Shown piece after piece: positions 7,930-17,480 of a stretch of 64,000 nt of DNA. The position numbers and the translations under genes are program-made. Under the pieces are notes generated by a model that saw only the letters and a list, made by a program, of their open reading frames with translations, made no database searches and was not told the origin of the DNA. This DNA is from Pseudobutyrivibrio ruminis HUN009 (GTDB lineage: Bacteria > Bacillota > Clostridia > Lachnospirales > Lachnospiraceae), in contig NZ_JNLH01000001.1 of the NCBI RefSeq assembly GCF_000703005.1, forward strand, positions 709,501 through 773,500, written 5' to 3'. Numbering within the stretch: position 1 is the stretch's first letter; every line of letters starts with the position of its first letter.

Positions 7930-9249
7930 TTATTCCTCACTGAGGGTCTGATTCATGCTGTCACAAATTTCCTGACAAACTGTTTCTACATCCTTTTCGC
8001 CTGTCCAAGCTTCTTTAAGCTTTTCTGTCTGCATATCTTCCCAAACTGTTGTGTACTTTGAATATGGGCGGAATACTAAGTCTGCATCAAGCATATCCAT
8101 ATGTCCGCTTAAGTCGAATACGTCTGTGCAGTTAACCCAAAGGTCTGAGCATCCTTCGTATGCTGACATTGTTACACCAAGCTCTGCCTGCTTCTCCTGC
8201 ATTTCCTTAGAGCCGAGCCATTCGATAAGAGACCATGCTGCATCTGGATTCTTTGTTGTTGCTGATGCTGCCCAGCCAAGTCCGTTGTAAATAGAAACTC
8301 TCTTACCTGTTGTTGCATCCTTTGGAAGAACTGCTACGTCACAGTTTGCTGCTGTGTATTCGTTGTCCTTGAAAGCTGATACCATCCAAGAACCCTGTGT
8401 TACCATTGCAACCTTTCCTGACTCGAAAAGTACATCTGCGCCTGATTCAGAGATTGTGTTAAGGTCTGGGCAAGAGCCGTCCTGAACCATATCTACAAAC
8501 ATCTGAATTGCCTTGATTGTGTTAGGGTTGTCATAGCCTGAAGACTTCTTATCATCGCTGATGATTTCTCCACCCATTGAATATACTGCATTGTAGAATG
8601 AGTCCTGGTTGTTTGAAGGTGCAATTGCATATCCCCAGTGCTCATCGTTTGTAAGCTTTGCTGCTGCATCTACAAATGTATCCCATGTCCATGTGTCATC
8701 TGGATAATCAACGCCCATCTCGTCAAAGATTGTTTTGTTGTACCAAAGAGCGATTGTATCGATATCCTTTGGAACTGCATACTGCTTACCATCTAACTGA
8801 TAAAGATCTACGATACCTTCGTAGTAATTAGCCATATCGATTTTATCGCTGGCATCAATCTTATCTGTCAAATCCATGAGCATGTCATTTTCCATATATT
8901 TCTGTGCCTGATTTGAGTGCATCCAGAATACATCTGGAAGCTCACCACCTGAAGCACCAGCCTCAAGTAATGTCCAATAATCATCCCAGCCAACTACCTG
9001 GATTGTAGCCTTTACACCTGACTGCTCTGACCACTCATCAATGATTTCCTGCAAACCTGCTCTCTGGTTTTCATCCCAGATAGAAACTGTAAGTTCGCCT
9101 TCTACGCTGCCCTTCATTTCTGTTGCTGCTGCAGAATCACCACCATCTGCTGATGCATCTGATGAGCCATCCCCAGAGCTACCACATGCCATCATTGACA
9201 TTGCCATTAATGAAGCAAGCAATAAACTAGTCACTTTCTTTACCTTCAT
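7930..9249 (-). CDS. Extracellular sugar-binding lipoprotein of an ABC importer
   Basis: The 439-residue protein starts with a signal peptide and lipobox (MSMMAC). A Ser/Gly/Asp-rich linker leads to a type 1 solute-binding fold; SVEGELTVSIWDEN begins the mature domain, and WALIEWLGSKEMQ is typical of its C-terminal lobe. It captures oligosaccharides at the cell surface for the two downstream permeases. The adjacent alpha-galactosidase suggests raffinose- or melibiose-type ligands. GGGAGG precedes the ATG. A shared palindrome 43 bases upstream of the -10 box suggests control by the divergent AraC-type regulator. Confidence 0.9.
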   Translation of the reverse strand: MKVKKVTSLLLASLMAMSMMACGSSGDGSSDASADGGDSAAATEMKGSVEGELTVSIWDENQRAGLQEIIDEWSEQSGVKATIQVVGWDDYWTLLEAGASGGELPDVFWMHSNQAQKYMENDMLMDLTDKIDASDKIDMANYYEGIVDLYQLDGKQYAVPKDIDTIALWYNKTIFDEMGVDYPDDTWTWDTFVDAAAKLTNDEHWGYAIAPSNNQDSFYNAVYSMGGEIISDDKKSSGYDNPNTIKAIQMFVDMVQDGSCPDLNTISESGADVLFESGKVAMVTQGSWMVSAFKDNEYTAANCDVAVLPKDATTGKRVSIYNGLGWAASATTKNPDAAWSLIEWLGSKEMQEKQAELGVTMSAYEGCSDLWVNCTDVFDLSGHMDMLDADLVFRPYSKYTTVWEDMQTEKLKEAWTGEKDVETVCQEICDSMNQTLSEE

Positions 9250-9291
9250 AATAACCTCCCTTTCGGTTTTGCCGATTTTTATTCTAAATTC

Positions 9292-9357
9292 ATATTAGCT
9301 TTCTTTGTCATATCTTTATATGGATTTATTATTCCAAAAGATGTCATTTTGTGACTT
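9292..9357 (-). promoter_or_regulatory. Regulated promoter of the binding-protein/permease genes
   Basis: Reading along the minus strand, a degenerate palindrome (AAGTCACAAAATGACAT, 9341-9357) is followed after 43 bases by a TAATAT -10 box (9292-9297). Palindrome (15 of 17 positions) and spacing match the alpha-galactosidase promoter. No good -35 hexamer is seen, as expected for an activator-dependent promoter. Confidence 0.6.
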
Positions 9358-11557
9358 TCCCTTTTAGGATGTACATATGAGTTGTGTAGTCTCCATCGCT
9401 CTCATACCAGTTTCTTTCCTTGTTCATAAGGGAAATTCCAGCATTCATCAGATAGTCACCATAAATATCGTCCTTATCATTTATCGTATATACGATATCC
9501 GGATTTAACCCTTGAAGCTTTATTCTCTCAATTCCCCAGTTTGGAATGTTTTCTGTTTTGTGAGTAGTAACGATTGCTGTCTGTCTATCATCCGAAACAA
9601 CCATCCATGCAGAGATATTGTTCTCAAAAGGAGACTGGAGACGATAATAATTGCCGTACTGGAACAGCTCACGGTACTCCTTCATAAACTTGATTTGCTC
9701 TTTTACACTTTCGAAATCCTCTTCGGATATTTCATTCAAATCAAGCTCATAACCAAATGTGCCATAGTAAGCCACATTAGCTCTGTCATCTATGGTCATA
9801 GCGCGATGTGTCTGCAAATTTGGTGATGCCGATACATGTGAGCCAACCATTGACACAGGATAGCCGTAGCTGGTGCCGTACTGGATTTTCACTCTCTCAT
9901 GTCCATCTGTGTCATCTGAACACCAAGCCTGTGGCGCATAATAAAGCATGCCCGCATCGAATCTGGCACCACCGCTGGCGCATGATTCAAACAGGATATG
10001 TGGGAATGCCTTTCTCAATCTTTCATACAAGCTGTACACTCCCATGATGTATTTGTGATAAACCATGCCCTGCTGATTTTTATCTACATCTTGGCTATAG
10101 CACTCGGTGATTGAACGGTTCATATCCCACTTGATGTAATCGATGCTGGCATTTGAAATCACATCGAAAAGCTGATTGTAGATGTTGTCTACAACTTCTG
10201 GCTTTGAGTAATCCAATACCATCTGATGGCGGCCTAATGTGCGTGGTCGGTATGGTGCTGCAAGCACCCAATCAGGATGCTGGCGGTACATATCGGAATC
10301 CTCGTTTACCATCTCCGGCTCAATCCAAAGACCAAACTTTAATCCCAAATCATTTATCTTTTTTGATAATCCGCTGATGCCATCTGGAAGCTTAGACCTA
10401 TTTACGTACCAATCTCCCAGGCCAGCAAAATCGTCATTTCTCTTTCCAAACCAGCCATCATCCAGAACAAAAAGCTCCACTCCTGCTTCCTTTCCCTTGC
10501 TGGCAATCTTCAGGATTTTCTCCTCATCAAAATCCATCTCTGTAGCTTCCCAGTTGTTGAGAAGAATTGGACGTGGCTTGTTTTTATAGGCGCTTCTCAC
10601 CAGGTTGTTGTTCATCAGCCTGTGGATGTTTTGGCTCAAATCGTTGAGCCCGTTTGATGTGTAGGTGATGATAACCTCTGGAGTATTAAACTCTTCCCCA
10701 GGCTCAAGTGGCCACTGGAACCACTTTGGATTGATTCCCATATTGAATCTAAGCTTTCCGAAAGTGTCAGCCTGGGCCTTTGCAATATAGTTTCCGCTAT
10801 AGACCAGATTGAAGCCAAAAGCTTCCCCCTGTAACTCATCTGTATTCTTTCTTTTGATAATTACAAATGGATTGTAATTAGCGCTGGAATGGCCACGAAG
10901 GCTTTCAATGGCAGTTATGCCCGATGAAATATCTCTTTCCTTTGGACTTCGCTCTCTGCCCCATGCACCTTCAAACTGAAGCCATGTGAACTTGGTATCT
11001 GGAAAATCAACATTGCAGCTAAGCGCCTGCTCAAGCTTTAGCTTCTTGTCTCCAGTATTCTTTAGCTTTGTATGACGGCAGATGGCAGAATAATTCTCCC
11101 AAACTGTATAGCACAAAGTTACTTCAAGGCCAGATATCAAATCCCTGCAAACTATCTCTAATGACTCTGCCTCATCATCCTCATTTGTGTATGTGGCTGG
11201 CAGACCTGGAATAGGCGCCTTGCCTTTGTAGATTCTATGAAATTGGTAAGTAAACTTTGTCACTCTAGAACCATTCTCCTGAAGAACTTCGTATGCACTT
11301 GAACCAAAATCTCCATCGCCAAATGCTGGGTACTCCAAAAGGGCCAGTTCCTTGGTGTATTTTTCATCATCCTTTTCGTTACAGCACAGTGGTCTGATGC
11401 CGTATGACTGATAATCCTGAAGCTTTTGATATGTGCGAATTGGCTTTCCAAAATATAGCTGGCCAATATCTCCATCCTGACATACGCCAATTACATAACT
11501 CAGTGATTTATTAAATATATGAAATTGCTTTTCCTGCTCATTAAAAATTATTCCCAT
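9344..11557 (-). CDS. Alpha-galactosidase, GH36
   Basis: The 737-residue enzyme is a full-length bacterial GH36 alpha-galactosidase that removes terminal alpha-1,6-galactose from melibiose, raffinose and related sugars. The nucleophile is Asp478 in KWDMNRS and the acid/base is Asp548 in CSDDTDGHE, inside a conserved CASGGARFD...YY segment. An N-terminal beta-sandwich precedes the barrel, where NNWEATEMDFDE and FVLDDGWFGKR are typical. No signal peptide is present, so it acts in the cytoplasm on imported sugar. The ATG at 11557 is chosen for its AAAGGAG site over an in-frame start 57 bases upstream. It heads the operon of the binding protein and permeases. Confidence 0.95.
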   Translation of the reverse strand: MGIIFNEQEKQFHIFNKSLSYVIGVCQDGDIGQLYFGKPIRTYQKLQDYQSYGIRPLCCNEKDDEKYTKELALLEYPAFGDGDFGSSAYEVLQENGSRVTKFTYQFHRIYKGKAPIPGLPATYTNEDDEAESLEIVCRDLISGLEVTLCYTVWENYSAICRHTKLKNTGDKKLKLEQALSCNVDFPDTKFTWLQFEGAWGRERSPKERDISSGITAIESLRGHSSANYNPFVIIKRKNTDELQGEAFGFNLVYSGNYIAKAQADTFGKLRFNMGINPKWFQWPLEPGEEFNTPEVIITYTSNGLNDLSQNIHRLMNNNLVRSAYKNKPRPILLNNWEATEMDFDEEKILKIASKGKEAGVELFVLDDGWFGKRNDDFAGLGDWYVNRSKLPDGISGLSKKINDLGLKFGLWIEPEMVNEDSDMYRQHPDWVLAAPYRPRTLGRHQMVLDYSKPEVVDNIYNQLFDVISNASIDYIKWDMNRSITECYSQDVDKNQQGMVYHKYIMGVYSLYERLRKAFPHILFESCASGGARFDAGMLYYAPQAWCSDDTDGHERVKIQYGTSYGYPVSMVGSHVSASPNLQTHRAMTIDDRANVAYYGTFGYELDLNEISEEDFESVKEQIKFMKEYRELFQYGNYYRLQSPFENNISAWMVVSDDRQTAIVTTHKTENIPNWGIERIKLQGLNPDIVYTINDKDDIYGDYLMNAGISLMNKERNWYESDGDYTTHMYILKGKVTK

Positions 11558-11591
11558 ATTTTCTCCTTTGCCCTTCTTTTTTGCTATAATT

Positions 11592-11657
11592 ATTATATTG
11601 ATTACATAGAACAATTAAGATGTTTCAATTTTTCATGTTCATGTCACTTTGTGACAT
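11592..11657 (-). promoter_or_regulatory. Regulated promoter of alpha-galactosidase, with operator
   Basis: A perfect palindrome, ATGTCACTTTGTGACAT (11641-11657), lies 43 bases upstream of a consensus TATAAT -10 box (11592-11597, minus strand) that lacks a good -35. It also sits just upstream of the ribosome binding site of the divergent AraC-type gene, so one site could activate the sugar genes and limit its own regulator. Confidence 0.68.
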
Positions 11658-11670
11658 TTGGGAGAATCGT

Positions 11671-12498
11671 ATGGAAATTAGAGGCGTAGATAAGTGCCGA
11701 TTTATAGATATTACTACCTCAAATGATTTTTATCTTTTTGAGGTTGGACGATATAAATGCGAGCCACACTATAATTATGGGCCAATCGTCCGCACAAGGA
11801 CCATCTTTCACTATGTTATTTCCGGTGTGGGATATCTGTATATGAATGATAAGAAATATGAGATTCATGCGGGCCAAGGCTTTCTGATTCCCGCCAAGGT
11901 GAAGGCTTATTATGAGGCGGATTCCGAGAATCCTTGGGAATATACCTGGATACATGTGGACGGTCCTCGTGTTACCGAGCTTTTCAATTCAGCAGGAATT
12001 TCCCTAGAGCAGCCAATATTTACGCCTAATGGTGATGCCAGCGAAATAGTAGAATATATAAATCGTATATACGATAATTATGATAATGAGTGCTATTGCT
12101 ATGCCATGGTTTATCAGATGTTCAGCTGTCTCTTAGAGAAGTCCAGCACCAAGACCGAATCCACAGAAGTAGACCCTCGCCTTGCCTATGTAAAAAACGC
12201 TATCAGATATATCAGGCTGAAATATTCCGAGCCAATCAATGTGGAAGACATCGCCAATGCCTGTGGATTAAACAGGAGTTATTTGACCCGAGTGTTCAAA
12301 CATGCCACCGGTTACACTCCTCAATCCTATCTGGCCACATATCGAATGAAAAAGGCTTCTGAAATGCTTTTAAAGTCAAATGAAAGCGTCAATACCATTG
12401 CCTTTAATGTAGGGTATTCTGACTCCTTCACCTTCTCAAAGGCATTCAAAAGATACAGCAATCTATCTCCTAGCGAATATCGAAACAGTCACACATAA
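11671..12498 (+). CDS. AraC-family regulator of the alpha-galactoside locus
   Basis: The 275-residue protein has an N-terminal cupin sugar-binding domain (about 15-150; HYVISGVGYLYM and GQGFLIPAKVKAYYEAD). The C-terminal double HTH (about 175-275) includes VEDIANACGLNRSYLTRVF and the AraC signature INTIAFNVGYSD-like NTIAFNVGYSDSFTFSKAFK. This layout matches MsmR/RafR activators. It is divergent from the alpha-galactosidase gene and probably activates the locus through the 17-bp palindrome between them. The ATG at 11671 is preferred because GGGAG lies six bases upstream; an earlier in-frame start would lie on the other side of the operator. Confidence 0.9.
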   Translation: MEIRGVDKCRFIDITTSNDFYLFEVGRYKCEPHYNYGPIVRTRTIFHYVISGVGYLYMNDKKYEIHAGQGFLIPAKVKAYYEADSENPWEYTWIHVDGPRVTELFNSAGISLEQPIFTPNGDASEIVEYINRIYDNYDNECYCYAMVYQMFSCLLEKSSTKTESTEVDPRLAYVKNAIRYIRLKYSEPINVEDIANACGLNRSYLTRVFKHATGYTPQSYLATYRMKKASEMLLKSNESVNTIAFNVGYSDSFTFSKAFKRYSNLSPSEYRNSHT

Positions 12499-12503
12499 AA
12501 ACA

Positions 12504-12540
12504 AAGGTCGCAAAGCTTAATGCCTTGCGACCTTATTTTT
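12504..12540. terminator. Bidirectional terminator between AraC-type and LTA synthase-like genes
   Basis: AAGGTCGCAA and TTGCGACCTT form a long stem with T-rich sequence following on the plus strand and on the minus strand. The minus-strand gene ends inside its right edge. Confidence 0.78.
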
Positions 12541-14731
12541 ATTCATCTGCATCTTCTGATGTTTCAGATTCCTCTAATTCTGATTCCTCTTCTTCCTCAA
12601 CATAGTTTGGATCGAATACGGTGTACTCATTTGATTCGCGGAATATAGTGTTTGAACTACCTACCTGGCAAACCTTGATTACATCGCCGTTTTTAACATC
12701 GGAAGCCTTTATTGAAAGAACCTGTCCCGATTCGTATTTTGTTGAAACCTGCTGGTCGTTTACGTATACCTTAGACCATTTAGTGAACTCATCACCGTAG
12801 ATATGCAACCTTCCATTGAAGAAGTATGCGCTGTCGATTGTGACATCATTTACACCCATGATTATGTCTGAAGGGCCGTACTCTGTGCCAACCTCGTATG
12901 TGTAACGATCTCCATACATGATATCGTACTGAAGCATACGTAAGTCGTTCATGTATTCACTAGTTCCACGCTCCTTGCCCTCAGCCATTGCTGTCTGGTG
13001 GTAAGCGTTGATGTTTCCGTTGTGAATATTAAGTCTGTTTAAGAACTCTGATACAAGCTGGTATGAAGCAAGGTCCTCATCAACCTTTTCCATACCGAAG
13101 TTGTTCCATGTGAAGTACTTTGTCTTGTAAAGATCACCGGTAGCAATCTCATCATCTGTAAGACCCATAGTTGGAAGGTGGTCACCAAACATGATAACAA
13201 GTGTATCCTCACCTCTGGCATCAAGCGCCTCGATGTACTGCTTAACAAAATCATCTACGTTGTAGATACGGTTGATGTAGTATTCCCAAGCCCAGTTTTC
13301 TTCTTCTGTCTTGCCAACTGCGTTGACCTTGATAGCTGGGTCTTCCTCAACCTGGTAAGTTGGGTAGGCACCGTGGCCTTCAACTGTGATAGTGTATACG
13401 AAATCACTCTCTGGTGTAGAATTCATGGCATCAAGAGTACCATCAATAAGGATGTCGTCTGTAGGCCAGTTACCAAGTGGAGTGTAATCTGTAATATCTA
13501 AAAGCTCCTTTGATGTGAATGTATCAAATCCCATCATGGAGAATGCGTTTGCTCTTGAATAGAAGTTACCACCATTGTTGTGAACAACATGAGTGCTGTA
13601 GCCATCTTCTGAAAGTACATCGGCGTAGCTCTCAACATCTGTCTCCTTGAGGATGGTCTTCTGTGGGTACTCACCTGGGCCGAAGAAGTTACAGCTAAGA
13701 CCTGTAAGTACTTCGAACTCGGAGTTACATGTTCCGGCACCAACTACAGGTACGATACAGTGGCCTGTAGAGTAGTTCTGCTCCAAATAATGAATGTAAG
13801 GAATTGGGTCCTCACTTGTCTCGATAAAATCTGCCTCTGATACATCGTAGAATGACTCAAGTAGGATAACAACGATGTTTGGCTGTGAGTCGTCCTCTGA
13901 TGGAATCTCAAGTGTGCTGACATAAGCAGAATCTTCATCAACAATGCTTTCGATTTTGCTCTTTGAATAACCGAATGGGCGGTTCATACCACGGTCGAGA
14001 ACCGAAGTAGAGAAGCCGTATAAGTAACCATAATCCAAATATCCCTGGGCAAGGTTGCCGAAGTAGGATGTCATGATTCCTGAGTTTCTAAGAAGCAATG
14101 TGGATGGATAAAGAGAAACCCAAAGGGCCACCACAAGTATCAATCTCTGCCAGAATGGCTTGCCGTTCTGCTTTTTCTTGCCTATTTTCAAGTAGATAAT
14201 CATGATGATTATGTAGATTATCAAGGCTGTGATTGCAAGCATAGCTTCCTGTGCTGAGAAGTAGTTGGAATCCTGCATTGTAAGCAAATCGCTGATCATG
14301 TATAAATCAGTGTAGCCGAATGGTGAAACACGGTTCAACAGAATGACGCTGTTTATAATACCGAGGATTATAAATATCATGCTGACGAATACTCGCCACC
14401 AACCACGTCTCTTGCTTAGGAACACAATTGAAAGTGCTACGAATATGCAATATGAATTAAATAGGAAAGGTCCTGTGTGATTAACTACGAAGCCACATGC
14501 TGCTGTAAATGAATGTCGTGACATCCACTCCATAACAAATATCAGTAGCATGGCCAGTGGAATGTGCATCCAGAATGAGTATTTATCCCACAGCATCAAC
14601 CATGTTTTATGGAATTTACTTCCTATATAAGACTGAACAGCCTTTGAGTTAGCTAGTTTGATAAATGGCTTTTTTATGTTCTTTCCCAGCCATACAACGC
14701 CGGTCTTTATTTTTGAAAAAAATCTTTTCAT
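12539..14731 (-). CDS. LTA synthase-like sulfatase-fold phosphoglycerol transferase
   Basis: The 730-residue protein has about five N-terminal membrane helices (roughly 53-215) and an extracellular sulfatase-type domain (about 284-620). The metal/catalytic set of LtaS is visible: Glu292 in VILLESFYD, the nucleophile Thr334 in GAGTCNSEFEV, and Asp517-His518 in MFGDHLP. LtaS enzymes build the polyglycerolphosphate chain of lipoteichoic acid from phosphatidylglycerol; another phosphoglycerol-transfer acceptor is possible. A beta-type region with an acidic C-terminal tail follows the catalytic domain and is unusual. The ATG at 14731 has GGAGG immediately upstream. Confidence 0.85.
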   Translation of the reverse strand: MKRFFSKIKTGVVWLGKNIKKPFIKLANSKAVQSYIGSKFHKTWLMLWDKYSFWMHIPLAMLLIFVMEWMSRHSFTAACGFVVNHTGPFLFNSYCIFVALSIVFLSKRRGWWRVFVSMIFIILGIINSVILLNRVSPFGYTDLYMISDLLTMQDSNYFSAQEAMLAITALIIYIIIMIIYLKIGKKKQNGKPFWQRLILVVALWVSLYPSTLLLRNSGIMTSYFGNLAQGYLDYGYLYGFSTSVLDRGMNRPFGYSKSKIESIVDEDSAYVSTLEIPSEDDSQPNIVVILLESFYDVSEADFIETSEDPIPYIHYLEQNYSTGHCIVPVVGAGTCNSEFEVLTGLSCNFFGPGEYPQKTILKETDVESYADVLSEDGYSTHVVHNNGGNFYSRANAFSMMGFDTFTSKELLDITDYTPLGNWPTDDILIDGTLDAMNSTPESDFVYTITVEGHGAYPTYQVEEDPAIKVNAVGKTEEENWAWEYYINRIYNVDDFVKQYIEALDARGEDTLVIMFGDHLPTMGLTDDEIATGDLYKTKYFTWNNFGMEKVDEDLASYQLVSEFLNRLNIHNGNINAYHQTAMAEGKERGTSEYMNDLRMLQYDIMYGDRYTYEVGTEYGPSDIIMGVNDVTIDSAYFFNGRLHIYGDEFTKWSKVYVNDQQVSTKYESGQVLSIKASDVKNGDVIKVCQVGSSNTIFRESNEYTVFDPNYVEEEEESELEESETSEDADE

Positions 14732-14808
14732 GAATCCTCCGATTAGCACAAATTACATCTAATCTAATTTAATCAAGACAGTATGAAAAAATAGTGATAA
14801 AATGTTAA

Positions 14809-14865
14809 ATATTCAGAGCCTATCAAAGAAAAACATTTCTTATTAAAGATAGGACATCTGAATAT
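14809..14865. promoter_or_regulatory. Long interrupted inverted repeat in a divergent intergenic region
   Basis: ATATTCAGA/TCTGAATAT (9 bp) encloses CCTATC/GATAGG (6 bp) around a 23-base AT-rich loop. It lies between two divergent envelope genes, so it could be an operator or an mRNA leader hairpin. No T tract makes it a clear terminator. Confidence 0.4.
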
Positions 14866-14930
14866 CTTAAAATCAAAATTCCAACGGATTATAACACTTA
14901 AAAGATATTTAATCAAGAAAGCGAGAATAT

Positions 14931-17480
14931 ATGAAGTTACAATTCTATAAGAAGGGCATCCCTACAGAAATCCTTAAGCGAGTGGCCATTTTGATGGTTG
15001 TTTTCGTGGTTTCAGTGGTGTTCTTCGAAATAGTCACCAATATCAGCGAGCCCCAGGAGGTATCGGCCCAGTCCTCTCCTACACTGCCTACTGTCACCAT
15101 TGATTACCTTGGTGATGCTTATACTGAGCTTCACGGCTATGTAACAGAGATGGACCCAGCCTACATGCGAGACGCCATCATCCCTTTGGATTCTGAAAGA
15201 AACGTGTCTATCACGGTGGATTCCAAGGACTACGATGTGGATGGATTATCATATGAGATACGCTCTTTGGATACCCAGCGAAACATTTCGAATAACGAGT
15301 TGGAATTTACATCTAATGATGGCATTCTCACAGCTAGCTTCCAGGCGGAAAACCTGATTGAAAAGAATGAGGAGTATCTTCTTATTCTTACTCTTACAAG
15401 CGGCTCAGAGGAAATCTACTACTACACTAGAATCATGCAGCCTGACGGATGTAACGAGGAAGAGATACTTGATTTTGCTCAGTACTTCCACAACACTGCT
15501 CTTTCAGAGGATGCAACAGATTTAGCCACATATATTGAGCCTTCATCTTCTGCTTCAGCGGATTTAAACCATGTTACTATCAATTCAAATCTTGCACAGA
15601 TTTCATACAGCGGATTTGATGGCACACAGGTAGGTGATGTAAACACTGCTCTCACCGATATCAGCAGCAACTACATCAGCCTCACATTCACTTACCTATT
15701 AAATAGAGATAACTCTGGTAAATCTGAGTACTACACATGTGTTGAGGATTTCAGAATCCGCTATACTTCCGACAGATTATATCTGCTTTCTTACGACAGA
15801 ACTATGGAGCAGATTTTGGATGAGGAGTCCGTTTCCTTTAACAAAAACCTGCTAAACATCGGCATCACTAATCCAGATTTACAGTATATGTCAAACGAAA
15901 CTGGAACCATTGTTTCATTCGTTCAAAACGGTTCACTTTACGAATACAATCAGACGGACCGCACACTCAAGCAAATTTTCAGCTTTGTGGACGACCCTAC
16001 TGACAGCCGTTCTATTTATGACCAACACCAGATTCTTCTTTTGAATATCGATGAATCCGGTACTATGGACTATGTTGTTTATGGATACATGAATTCCGGC
16101 AGCCACGAAGGCGAATGTGGTATCAATCTTTATCACTATGATGCCATCGAAGATACTTCCACTGAGCAGGTGTTCATCACCTCTACAAGCTCTTACCAGA
16201 TTTTGAACGCCAACTTCTCGGAGCTTTTGTACGAGACAGCTGACAACCAGTTCTACATCATGGTAAATGGAACTCTTCTATATATGAACTTAAACGAGCT
16301 TACGACCAAGGAGCTGATGACAGGCCTTGATGATGCTCAGTACGCCGTGTCTGCATCCCGCAGATACCTGGCTTGGATGGATCAGGAGGATATGTCAGAT
16401 TCAATCCACATCATGGATTTGGAGACTGGAAATTCCTATGATATTACCGCAGGCACAGGACAGCTTTTAAAGCCGCTTGCCTTTTTGGATGACGATTTGA
16501 TCTATGGTACTTTAAATGAGAACGACATCACTACTGACGGTGCCGGCTCCACTGTTTATCCAATGTACAAACTGACAATTGCTGATATCTCCTCTGGCTC
16601 AGGACGTGAGCTGATGACATATCAGAAGAATGGTTACTACATTACAGATGTTTCAATTGAATCCTACACCATTTATCTGGAACGAATTCAGATAGATTCT
16701 GAGGGAATTATCACCACCGCTGATGGGGACACCATCAAAAACAGTGCCGGCGAGCAAAACAAAGCCGTTGATGTTAGCACAATATCAGACGACGCTAAGG
16801 AGCAGGTTGTTGTTCTTACAATGGCCGAGCTGGAGGAAGACGAAAAGCTTGGCAAAGTGGATTACGATGTGCCTGGCTTGGTACTTGCCGATGGCAGTCA
16901 CTCAATTTCAGTTGCCTCTGCCACAAGCTCTACACAATACTTTGTATATGTAGGCAGCAAGGTTTCGCTGGCCACTGACGATTTGAATCGTGCCATTACT
17001 GAGGCCGATGAAAACATGGGAATCGTACTTGATAACACACCTAAATATGTGTGGAAACGAGGCCGCAAGTCATATCAGAATGCAATCACAGGAATCGCTG
17101 TTGGTTCTAGTGATTCGGAGGCTTCCGGCAGCGCCAGAGCTCTTTCAGCTATGCTTGTTCAAGCTGGGGAAAATGTGCAGGTTCACACACTATTGGAATC
17201 AGGAGAAACACCTATTTCGGTGCTTTCAAAGACATTGAAGGATTACGACATTCTTGATTTAACAGGATTGTCACTTAGCCAGGTGCTCTACTATGTAAAC
17301 CTTGGCACACCAGTGTACGCTTACACCGGTGATGACACTGCAGTACTTATCGTAGGATACGATGCAAGCTCCATCATATACTTCGATCCTATGACAAGCC
17401 AGAATCAAAAAATGTCACTAACCGAAGCTAGTGACTATTTTGAGTCATTTGGTAATGTCTTTGTATCATACATACAGTAA
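14931..17480 (+). CDS. Membrane-anchored extracellular protein with a degenerate C39-like C-terminal domain
   Basis: The 849-residue product has one N-terminal membrane helix (about 17-35) and a large extracellular part. The middle (about 330-620) has repeated short beta motifs with aromatic-Asp turns (YLAWMDQED, SIHIMDLETGNS), suggesting a beta-propeller. The last 150 residues resemble peptidase C39_2-like domains: GTPVYAYTGDDTAVLIVGYD then IIYFDPMT. The His normally found before the AVLIVGYD strand is absent (Thr instead), and no Cys occurs in the expected helix (SEASGSARALSAML), so it is probably a non-catalytic domain. The last 15 bases overlap the convergent YhhN gene. No precise function can be given. 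Confidence 0.7.
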   Translation: MKLQFYKKGIPTEILKRVAILMVVFVVSVVFFEIVTNISEPQEVSAQSSPTLPTVTIDYLGDAYTELHGYVTEMDPAYMRDAIIPLDSERNVSITVDSKDYDVDGLSYEIRSLDTQRNISNNELEFTSNDGILTASFQAENLIEKNEEYLLILTLTSGSEEIYYYTRIMQPDGCNEEEILDFAQYFHNTALSEDATDLATYIEPSSSASADLNHVTINSNLAQISYSGFDGTQVGDVNTALTDISSNYISLTFTYLLNRDNSGKSEYYTCVEDFRIRYTSDRLYLLSYDRTMEQILDEESVSFNKNLLNIGITNPDLQYMSNETGTIVSFVQNGSLYEYNQTDRTLKQIFSFVDDPTDSRSIYDQHQILLLNIDESGTMDYVVYGYMNSGSHEGECGINLYHYDAIEDTSTEQVFITSTSSYQILNANFSELLYETADNQFYIMVNGTLLYMNLNELTTKELMTGLDDAQYAVSASRRYLAWMDQEDMSDSIHIMDLETGNSYDITAGTGQLLKPLAFLDDDLIYGTLNENDITTDGAGSTVYPMYKLTIADISSGSGRELMTYQKNGYYITDVSIESYTIYLERIQIDSEGIITTADGDTIKNSAGEQNKAVDVSTISDDAKEQVVVLTMAELEEDEKLGKVDYDVPGLVLADGSHSISVASATSSTQYFVYVGSKVSLATDDLNRAITEADENMGIVLDNTPKYVWKRGRKSYQNAITGIAVGSSDSEASGSARALSAMLVQAGENVQVHTLLESGETPISVLSKTLKDYDILDLTGLSLSQVLYYVNLGTPVYAYTGDDTAVLIVGYDASSIIYFDPMTSQNQKMSLTEASDYFESFGNVFVSYIQ

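Noticed and set aside
9342..9357. The second copy of the AraC-type palindrome as pure coincidence with the end of the alpha-galactosidase gene
   Set aside because: It does overlap the stop codon, which constrains a few bases, but the equal 43-base gap to a -10 box in both promoters is unlikely by chance, so the operator reading was kept.
17466..17480. Frameshift joining the 849-residue protein and the YhhN gene
   Set aside because: The two genes are on opposite strands and both have complete C-termini; the 15-base overlap is a normal convergent end.
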